Part shown: piece after piece, positions 46,048 to 52,531 of the stretch
How the letters are laid out: each line of letters starts with the position of its first letter
How positions within the stretch are numbered: the stretch's first letter is position 1
From: Lysobacterales bacterium
GTDB taxonomy: Bacteria; Pseudomonadota; Gammaproteobacteria; Xanthomonadales; Marinicellaceae
Assembly (NCBI GenBank): GCA_026988115.1
Contig: JALSLV010000063.1
Coordinates: 1 to 52,531 of the forward strand
Reading direction: 5' to 3'
DNA: 52,531 nt
Program-made: the position numbers and the translations under genes
The notes under the pieces: model-generated
Told to the model about the DNA's origin: nothing
Databases searched by the model: none
Seen by the model: the letters and a program-made list of their open reading frames with translations, nothing else

Positions 46048-46611
46048 ATGAATTCAAATCTTAAAAAGAAGTTAGTTGCTATTGCCGTATTTATCCTTGC
46101 TATTGCGGTCTTAATCAGCAGTATTAGTAAATATCTCGACAGATCTAATACCAGCAGTTGGAAATCGGCAACAGGAATTGTGTTATTTTCAGGAGTGGAA
46201 GAACGAACAATCTACCGCAAACACCGACAGAACACCTTTTCTCCTCGTTCAGATAATGTGTATTTGCAACGGATAGAATATGCATACCAAGCAGATGGAG
46301 TGGATTACACAAGTAAAAATTTCAATTTAAACCCTAACTCAGGTGGTTCTTTATCCTATTTGGATGGCACAAGCCGTCCATTTAAAACAAAACAAAGAGC
46401 CAAGGAAGAAGCAAACAAATATAAAAAAGGCACTCCCATTCAAGTTTATTACAATCCCGACAAACCCAATATAGCCACTTTAAGCCAAAAAAACGCATCA
46501 TTAATCCCACTACTGTTTTCTTTGGGCTTTTTGGGTTTTGGCGTATTAGCTGTATTAATTGCTTTTGAACAAATTAACCCTGAAAACCTTCCGTGGAGGA
46601 AAAATTCATGA
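46048..46611 (+). CDS. DUF3592 family membrane protein (copy 1)
   Basis: A protein of about 187 residues with an N-terminal membrane helix (LVAIAVFILAIAVLISSIS), an extracytoplasmic beta-rich domain and a second helix (LIPLLFSLGFLGFGVLAVLI). The DUF3592 signature is seen in WKSATGIVLFSGVEE, YLQRIEYAYQADGVDYTSK and IQVYYNPDKPNIATL. Function unknown. I prefer ATG 46048 over GTG 46042. It overlaps the next gene start by 4 bp (ATGA) and is the first gene of a four-gene operon that ends with a paralogue. Confidence 0.75.
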   Translation: MNSNLKKKLVAIAVFILAIAVLISSISKYLDRSNTSSWKSATGIVLFSGVEERTIYRKHRQNTFSPRSDNVYLQRIEYAYQADGVDYTSKNFNLNPNSGGSLSYLDGTSRPFKTKQRAKEEANKYKKGTPIQVYYNPDKPNIATLSQKNASLIPLLFSLGFLGFGVLAVLIAFEQINPENLPWRKNS

Positions 46612-49600
46612 AAAAGATTATTTTACTTTCTTTATTCTTAACAACTTTGGTCAATGCCGTGCCTTTGGCTGGTACTTACTTTATTAACCAAGACGGCAGT
46701 GAGGATTACAATACTATTGCTTTGGCTGTTGCTGATTTAACCAGCAATGGCATTTCTGCTCCTGTGATATTTAAGATAAGAACAGGCACTTATAACGAAC
46801 AAATTGTTATCAACAATATAAGCAGAACTGGAGCGGTTGATGATCGGGTGGTGTTTAAACGGGCAACGCCAAGTGATACCGTGATTATAAAAAATCCCAG
46901 CCAAGACTCGACTTTTAATTTTATATTTAAACTTTCAGCGGTCAAATACATCAGCTTTGTCAATCTCGAATTTGAAGCCACCAATGCCGATTATCAACAC
47001 TTATTTGAATACACAGGCGATACCGATTCCATTACCATTGCTAATTGTATTTTTCGTGGGTTAAATTACCCAAATAGTATTTTTAATCGAGGTGAACTCA
47101 TTTATTCCCAAACCAATAACCCTAGCATTGATGCCACCAGTACGGGCTTGATTTTTACTGGCAATAGTTTTGAAAAAGGTTATTCTGCTATTTCAATATT
47201 AGGTTCAAATCAGCCAATTAACACCATTAGCGACAATTTATTCAAAAATCAAGCGATTAAATCTGTCATTGTGCTGGGTTTAGAGGCTGACAGCCAAATC
47301 AGCAACAATACCTTTGACAGTTCTTATACTCGTACCATGGCGTATACCGCTTTGTATGCCGAAGGTCTTGGGGTGATTAAAAATAATGAAATTAAACTCA
47401 ATAGCATTGGCACGGCTGAAGTGGGAATGAGTCTCAGGGGTGCCGTCTCTTCCGCAAAACTTTTGGTCTATAATAATACCATTTCATCAACCAATCCAGT
47501 AGGAAATTCTGTAGGAGCAGATTTAGATTTCCGATTAAAATTTTTTCACAATACTATAAAAATGGAACACATTAATGATATTCCTGTAAATGTTTCAGCA
47601 ACCGAAGCAGATTCGGTCTTGATTAATAATAATTTATTGATTAACACAGGATTTGGTAAAACCATTGTGGCAGCCACCAACGCCAATCGGGATGCAGTTC
47701 TTGAGTTGTTTGATAACGATTATTATACTGCAGGAGGAGTCGTTAGCTATTGGGGTGATTTAACCAGTTATACCTCGGTTGCTTTTTTTCAACGTGGCGT
47801 GCAGCCCAAACATCCGCATATTGGGTTCAATAAAGCCGTGACTTTTGTCAATCCCAGCACTGGTAATTTACGCTTATTTGGGGCTTCAATTGGCGATAAA
47901 TTTTTGGTTGCTCACCCACAATCCGATGTCACCGAAGACTTAGATGGCGAGGTACGTGGTGTATTAAATACTTATATCGGGGCAGATATTCCGTCTTTAG
48001 CAGGTTCTGCAATTGCAGCGATGGATAATTCGGATTCCAATAATGGCGGTTATTATGCGGTTAGTGGTTTTATGGCTGATTATTCAACAGCACAAGAGGC
48101 ATTTGATGATTTGTACCGTCGTGGCATGAAAAACGATGTTACTATTAAAATACGTGATGGCTCTTTTCCCACTAATGCTAACTTTTATAAAATAGTTAAA
48201 CAAAACGCTCAAGATGTCATTACTATTACCTCTTCGAGTAGTATTACAAATGCGGTGTTAAGTTATTCAGGTGATAGTGACCCAAATAATATTTTACGCT
48301 TTGATGGCACCTCTAATGTGGTCATTGATAGTATTGATTTTGATATGGGAGTTGCCTCTGCCAATGGTGTTGAATTCAATAACAGCAACTCCACTGATAT
48401 AAAGAACAGCACATTTAATGGCGGCGATATTGGCATTATGATTGTAAACGACAGCACTTCGGACAACCATCAAATTTCCACTAACACCTTTAGCAATCAA
48501 GCGATTAATGCAATCAAAATTGATTCTGCCACAACCTTGAGTATTGAAGCCAATAGCATTGACTCCAATAATGCCAATTTTAAAGCCATTTACCTAAGCA
48601 ATAGCACCGATGCCAGCACCATTTCAAAAAATAAAATTCAAGGTGTAGGCACGGTTATTGCTATTTATTTGGACAATGCCAATGGTGAAGTCAATAGCCG
48701 AGGACTGATTGCCAATAACTTTATCTCGACCAATAAGGGTTTATTTGTGGTCAATTCCAGTGCCAATTGGAATGTTTATCACAACAGTTTAAACACCAAT
48801 GCAGCGGCAGTTGTTTTGAAAAAACTCACGGGTACAGAACCTTCAAATTTTAATTTCACAAACAATATTATCCAAACCCCATCAACCGCGGCAAATATGA
48901 TTATCAATGAAACCTCAAGTACGGCTGATGACAATATTCAATTAGATTACAACACTTATTATAACCATGTCCAAGGCACAACCTTGTTTAAATGGTATAA
49001 TCATAACTACTCAAGTTTAACTAGTTTTGTCAATGCCACCGCAATGGATTTTAATAGCCATGAACGCAGTGTATTGTTTGTCGATGGCGCAAACAATGAT
49101 TTGCATTTAGCCGCTGCTTCCATTGGCGATAACAATTTGGCAGGTACCAATGTCCCCGTAGTTACTGATATTGATGGTGATACACGTGCCAGCGTTTTTC
49201 CTTACACAGGTGCCGATGAAGCGGCTGTCGCCCTAAATCCTGCCCGAATTTCTATCACCTCTAGTGGTTTACAAACCAGCGAAGACGGCTCGATGACGGT
49301 TGATATTTCTTTTGTATTGGAATCACAACCGAGCAATAACGTGGTAGTGAGTGCCGCCAGTAGTGACACAACTCAAGGCACAATTAATACACTTAACATG
49401 ATATTTACCCCAAGCAACTGGAACACACCACAAACCAAAACCGTCACTGGCGTGGATGATAATATTATGGAAGGTGATATTAATTATAGCATTGTCACCA
49501 CCGTAAGCAGTGCCGATAGCAATTACGATGGATTAAATGTGGCAGACATAAATCTCACCAATATTGATGACGACACCAGTGCCAACTTAAAACTCGAAGT

Positions 49601-50906
49601 GGTTAATTCAATGGCAGAACCCAATACCGCAGGAGTGGTTCGGATTAGTTTGGTTAAGCCTTTGTCACCTCCAAATGATACAGCTTTGGTCAACACTCAA
49701 GCCATTAGCATAGATTTTCAAACATCAAACTCTTCGGCAACCCTTGGCGTGGATTATACCGATGCATCAGGTTCGGTTGTATTGCCTGCTTTGAGCAGCA
49801 GTATTGATGTCAATGTGGAGGTTATTGATGACAATTTAATCGAAGATTTAGAACACACCATTTTCGTGCTAACTGGCAAAAGTGGCGGTGTTGGTTCTAT
49901 ATTCCTCAATACAAATACGCTAATGCAATTGGATATTGTGGATGATGAAAACGCCAGTGTTTTCGTATCCATGCAAGTTCCAGCTCAAGAACCTGCAACC
50001 AATGGTTTTTTTAAAGTCGCACTTGATGGCGGCATAAGCCCAATAGATACAAACATAACAGTGAGTTTTAGCGGTGTCGCTACACAAGGCACAGATTACC
50101 AAATGATACCAACTTCAGTCACCATTCCAGCTATGGCTAGTGAAGCTAATATTCCGATAAATGTCATTGATGATATCGACTCAGAGGGCAATGAAGAAAT
50201 CAACATCAGCATTGATGCAGTGGATAACCCTTTAATAAATATTCTTGCGGTTAACCCAATGCCTTCCAGTATTTTTGATGACGATACCTCCGCAGACATT
50301 AGTATCTCGATAACCCCCAATAACCCAACATTTAATACGGCTACCGTGACTAATTTGCTATTCACCTTAAGCAATAACAGCTCAATTAATATTCACCAAG
50401 CAGTTTTGCAATCAACTGAACCTGTTGGACTGAGTTACGTCAATTGGCAATGTTTGGCTGCTGCTCAATATTGCACACAAACAGCAGGCATGGGCAACCT
50501 GTCTGAAGTGATTAGCATTGATGCCAATAGCCAAATCCAGTTTAGTGTTGATGTACTGGCAACAACTACACCAACAGCTTCAATTTCAGTGCAAGCCATT
50601 TTAAATCCAGCACCTTTCTTAACCGACCCCAATCCGAACAACAACACTGCAATTGCTACCAGTTTGTTAGAAATAATATTTCAAAATAGCTTTGAATCAT
50701 CGTTAAATAAACAACTGTATCAAGCGGTTACGGCATTTGACCAACAAGACAGTTTGAATTCATATTATTACTTTATTGAAGATGATTCAGCCATTTATCA
50801 TTTCATCCAAACAAATAAAGTTAACAATACAGTTCGGTATCGCCACGTTTATGTGGATGCAATTAAAGAATCAATTAACACATCCGATTGGATAAAAAAT
50901 GACTGA
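46608..50906 (+). CDS. Large secreted beta-helix / Calx-beta surface protein
   Basis: A 1432-residue exported protein with signal MKKIILLSLFLTTLVNA; GGAGG sits 7 bases before ATG 46608, so that start is chosen. Two right-handed beta-helix blocks (about 20-470 and 480-880) each end in a DxDGxxR...GAD box (EDLDGEVRG...YIGAD; DIDGDTRAS...YTGADE). Calx-beta-like domains follow (about 890-1270; SEDGSMTVDISFVLES, LGVDYTDASGSVVLPAL, TQGTDYQMIPTSVTIPA). A DUF11-like stretch (about 1280-1385; DPNPNNNTAIATSLL) leads to IFQNSFE and a 55-residue tail without a membrane anchor. Likely an adhesin or matrix protein. The last codons overlap the next gene by 8 bp. Confidence 0.83.
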   Translation: MKKIILLSLFLTTLVNAVPLAGTYFINQDGSEDYNTIALAVADLTSNGISAPVIFKIRTGTYNEQIVINNISRTGAVDDRVVFKRATPSDTVIIKNPSQDSTFNFIFKLSAVKYISFVNLEFEATNADYQHLFEYTGDTDSITIANCIFRGLNYPNSIFNRGELIYSQTNNPSIDATSTGLIFTGNSFEKGYSAISILGSNQPINTISDNLFKNQAIKSVIVLGLEADSQISNNTFDSSYTRTMAYTALYAEGLGVIKNNEIKLNSIGTAEVGMSLRGAVSSAKLLVYNNTISSTNPVGNSVGADLDFRLKFFHNTIKMEHINDIPVNVSATEADSVLINNNLLINTGFGKTIVAATNANRDAVLELFDNDYYTAGGVVSYWGDLTSYTSVAFFQRGVQPKHPHIGFNKAVTFVNPSTGNLRLFGASIGDKFLVAHPQSDVTEDLDGEVRGVLNTYIGADIPSLAGSAIAAMDNSDSNNGGYYAVSGFMADYSTAQEAFDDLYRRGMKNDVTIKIRDGSFPTNANFYKIVKQNAQDVITITSSSSITNAVLSYSGDSDPNNILRFDGTSNVVIDSIDFDMGVASANGVEFNNSNSTDIKNSTFNGGDIGIMIVNDSTSDNHQISTNTFSNQAINAIKIDSATTLSIEANSIDSNNANFKAIYLSNSTDASTISKNKIQGVGTVIAIYLDNANGEVNSRGLIANNFISTNKGLFVVNSSANWNVYHNSLNTNAAAVVLKKLTGTEPSNFNFTNNIIQTPSTAANMIINETSSTADDNIQLDYNTYYNHVQGTTLFKWYNHNYSSLTSFVNATAMDFNSHERSVLFVDGANNDLHLAAASIGDNNLAGTNVPVVTDIDGDTRASVFPYTGADEAAVALNPARISITSSGLQTSEDGSMTVDISFVLESQPSNNVVVSAASSDTTQGTINTLNMIFTPSNWNTPQTKTVTGVDDNIMEGDINYSIVTTVSSADSNYDGLNVADINLTNIDDDTSANLKLEVVNSMAEPNTAGVVRISLVKPLSPPNDTALVNTQAISIDFQTSNSSATLGVDYTDASGSVVLPALSSSIDVNVEVIDDNLIEDLEHTIFVLTGKSGGVGSIFLNTNTLMQLDIVDDENASVFVSMQVPAQEPATNGFFKVALDGGISPIDTNITVSFSGVATQGTDYQMIPTSVTIPAMASEANIPINVIDDIDSEGNEEINISIDAVDNPLINILAVNPMPSSIFDDDTSADISISITPNNPTFNTATVTNLLFTLSNNSSINIHQAVLQSTEPVGLSYVNWQCLAAAQYCTQTAGMGNLSEVISIDANSQIQFSVDVLATTTPTASISVQAILNPAPFLTDPNPNNNTAIATSLLEIIFQNSFESSLNKQLYQAVTAFDQQDSLNSYYYFIEDDSAIYHFIQTNKVNNTVRYRHVYVDAIKESINTSDWIKND

Positions 50907-51750
50907 TAAACCGCAACTCAAACCCATAGGAGCCGTTGCTGGTATTGGCGGACGTAAACAAATCCGCCAATACCTAACACAGCAATTTGCCAAACTGGGA
51001 TTTGAACCATTTGATAACGGCATTCCTGCTTTGGCAAAGCTTTCTGGAACAATCGAAGAACAACAAATAACGGTTTCATTTAGCATTTTAAAACTTAGCA
51101 AATATGTCGGTGTTCATCAAGACCATCAATTTCGCTACCGTACTTTTCAAGGTATTCGGATGCAGTGTATTCTGCCAACAACGCAAAAAACACGCTTGCT
51201 TATAGTGAAAAAAAACCAAGGAAAATGGCTTAAACGCAGCACCAATTGGCTCATGCGTTGGCGAAAATTCAAAGCCATTGATAAAGATTATTTAGGCAAG
51301 GAACTGTACTCTCCAGATGACTTGTTTGCCCAAGCCTTTATCAATGATGCACAGATAAGCATGGTTCTTGAACAATTAACTCATAAAGACACACAATGCC
51401 TGTCGTGGGGAATGATACTGATACCCGAACAACTGAATTTCGATGTCACTTTTGCTAATTTAGATGACTTTCAAAGCGACAAACTCAAAAATCGTATGCG
51501 CAATATGGTCAAATTGGTCAAGGCCATCGAAAGCAAATCCATAAGCCAAGAACTGAGCATGAGAAAGGCAGAGATACTAGCACGCGACAATCCCAAAAAG
51601 CTCATGTGGCGAGGCTTGTGGATTATTCTACTCACTATTTTATTCTGTGTTTTGCTGATTGGAGTTTTGTTTCTTATCACCCTCAAATTTGGACAAGCTC
51701 CTGTTTTAATACTTGGCATTGCCTTATTTTTAATTTATAAATACTTTTAA
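50899..51750 (+). CDS. Hypothetical membrane protein of the surface operon
   Basis: A 283-residue protein that I do not recognise. The N-terminal 230 residues are mixed and soluble-looking (GRKQIRQYLTQQFAKLGFEPF, ALAKLSGTIEEQQITVSFSI, GIRMQCILPTTQKTRLLIVK). The C-terminus has two adjacent membrane helices (LWIILLTILFCVLLIGVLFL and VLILGIALFLIY). The soluble part most likely faces the cytoplasm given the Arg/Lys before the first helix. It overlaps the big surface gene by 8 bp and precedes the second DUF3592 gene by 37 bp, which argues that it serves export or assembly of that protein (inference). Confidence 0.65.
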   Translation: MTDKPQLKPIGAVAGIGGRKQIRQYLTQQFAKLGFEPFDNGIPALAKLSGTIEEQQITVSFSILKLSKYVGVHQDHQFRYRTFQGIRMQCILPTTQKTRLLIVKKNQGKWLKRSTNWLMRWRKFKAIDKDYLGKELYSPDDLFAQAFINDAQISMVLEQLTHKDTQCLSWGMILIPEQLNFDVTFANLDDFQSDKLKNRMRNMVKLVKAIESKSISQELSMRKAEILARDNPKKLMWRGLWIILLTILFCVLLIGVLFLITLKFGQAPVLILGIALFLIYKYF

Positions 51751-51787
51751 AAAAGACCTTTACGAATAACACAACCAACAACCTATC

Positions 51788-52288
51788 ATGAAAACACCTG
51801 TTTATTCTAAAAAAGCAATTCTCGGTATTCCGCTAATCTTTGGTTTGGTTTTGATTGTGTTTGGTATTAAATTTGTTTTACAAGCCCAATCAACAAAAAA
51901 TTGGCAACAAGCCCAAGCAATAATAACTCAGGTCAATTTGGTAGAGACCACTAGTTCGACAAGCACAACCACTAGCAAACAAAAGACCACTGCTGTTTCA
52001 GTTGTGTATCGTTACCAAGTTAATGGCAAAAAATACCAATCCGACAAATACCGTTACGGTGAAGGTAAAACCATTAAAAGTCGCCTTAAAAACCGAACAC
52101 AAGCCCAACAATTCTTAGCCCATTCACCTTATCAAAAAGGCCGTGAAATTAATGTTTATTACAACCCCAACAACCCTCAGCAAGCGGTCATTAAAACCGG
52201 TGCAAGTTTTTGGACATACATTCCTTTAATTTTCGGTTTTTTTATTACTAGTATTTTTGCAGTGATTTTGTGGAGAACATTAAGATGA
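51788..52288 (+). CDS. DUF3592 family membrane protein (copy 2)
   Basis: A 166-residue paralogue of the 46048-46611 product with the same plan: N-terminal helix (LGIPLIFGLVLIVFGIKFVL), domain with NWQQAQAIITQVNLVE, VVYRYQVNGKKYQSDKYRYG and INVYYNPNNPQQAVI, and C-terminal helix (YIPLIFGFFITSIFAVIL). The YYNPxxPxxA box is shared by both copies. The linker TTSSTSTTTSKQ is low-complexity. It closes the operon, so the large surface gene and a membrane gene are bracketed by DUF3592 genes. Confidence 0.75.
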   Translation: MKTPVYSKKAILGIPLIFGLVLIVFGIKFVLQAQSTKNWQQAQAIITQVNLVETTSSTSTTTSKQKTTAVSVVYRYQVNGKKYQSDKYRYGEGKTIKSRLKNRTQAQQFLAHSPYQKGREINVYYNPNNPQQAVIKTGASFWTYIPLIFGFFITSIFAVILWRTLR

Positions 52289-52353
52289 AGGCAATACCAA
52301 ACAAAACTAAAATTATCAGATTAAGCTTATTAACCCCGCGATATAATGCCGTA

Positions 52354-52520
52354 ATTCAGGACTACAAGAAATTCTCATATCAAAGAAAATTATTGTAGGG
52401 TTAGTCGTCTATCTCAAAATAATTTGATGCAGAAATGGGGATTTCTTGTAGTCCCAACTTGTTGATTTTGTTATGAATGGTCTAAGCCTATCCGCTCTTG
52501 GACTGCGTTATCAGCATTTG
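52354..52520. repeat. Long-hairpin dispersed repeat, copy 2
   Basis: A 96-nt hairpin at 52359-52454 has arms GGACTACAAGAA and TTCTTGTAGTCC. Inner pairing continues with AAATTATT-like segments. After 24 bases comes the tail GGTCTAAGCCTATCCGCTC...TGCGTTATCAG (52479-52514), which matches copy 1 at 34 of 36 positions. The arms differ from copy 1 at three paired positions, all compensated. It lies just after the surface operon and may extend past the window. Confidence 0.7.
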
Positions 52521-52531
52521 CTTTAGAATGA

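Noticed and set aside
49254-50300. Calx-beta region considered as a possible CRISPR-like or tandem DNA repeat
   Set aside because: Similarity is at protein-domain level only; there is no regular DNA period or spacer pattern.

Overview
The window looks like chromosomal DNA from a low-GC gammaproteobacterium. Evidence for this is the conserved yhbY / rlmE-ftsH-folP-glmM block, the ssb-MFS pair, a unimodular QueF, a canonical SMC in place of MukB, GGDEF and winged-helix/TPR regulators, and envelope proteins with beta-helix, Calx-beta and IPTL-CTERM-like parts. A Marinicella-like lineage would fit, but that is inference. I see no rRNA, tRNA, CRISPR array, prophage or complete insertion sequence. 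Small non-autonomous repeats are present: one MITE with intact ends and a 7-bp target duplication, one degenerate relative, REP-like GTAGG palindromes, and two copies of a long-hairpin repeat.

Layout. 1-8.5 kb: a probable D-2-hydroxyglutarate dehydrogenase divergent from serA, a YeiH-type transporter, PepD, a possibly truncated hypothetical gene, an M28-PDZ peptidase and a TolB-like lipoprotein. 8.5-14 kb: glmM, folP, ftsH and rlmE, with yhbY and a Mth938-like gene diverging. 14-18.7 kb: a secreted DUF255/DsbD-like protein, then fusA on the opposite strand, with a hairpin repeat and a terminator between them. 18.9-25.9 kb: a minus-strand run smc, GNAT, (MITE), a borosin-type alpha-N-methyltransferase, a small precursor peptide and a TPR-GGDEF protein. 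26-31.6 kb: queF, a patatin, a periplasmic LolA-fold-like protein and a large BNR/VPS10-type propeller protein. 31.7-36.6 kb: a C-terminally anchored surface protein and the metY / metX-homoserine dehydrogenase operon with a complex leader. 36.8-43.6 kb: a Tat-exported beta-helix protein, a WYL regulator, a DUF3016 protein, a monooxygenase-like/GST-like pair, ssb, an MFS transporter and ispB. 43.6-52.3 kb: a winged-helix/TPR regulator and a four-gene surface operon (DUF3592, 1432-aa beta-helix/Calx-beta protein, membrane protein, DUF3592), ending in the second hairpin repeat.

Two systems stand out. (1) A split borosin RiPP locus: a SonM-like methyltransferase (21027-21767) followed by a 75-residue acidic peptide (20712-20939) with a helical N-terminal half like a borosin binding domain. 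A MITE has inserted exactly between the GNAT gene and the methyltransferase gene. Removing it on paper restores an 8-nt overlapping gene junction. (2) A two-layer methionine leader: an S-box (SAM-I) aptamer, then a 36-codon ORF ending in a run of Cys and Met codons, then mutually exclusive hairpins, all ahead of metY and the metX-hom fusion. This suggests that SAM sensing and Cys/Met-dependent ribosome stalling act on the same transcript.
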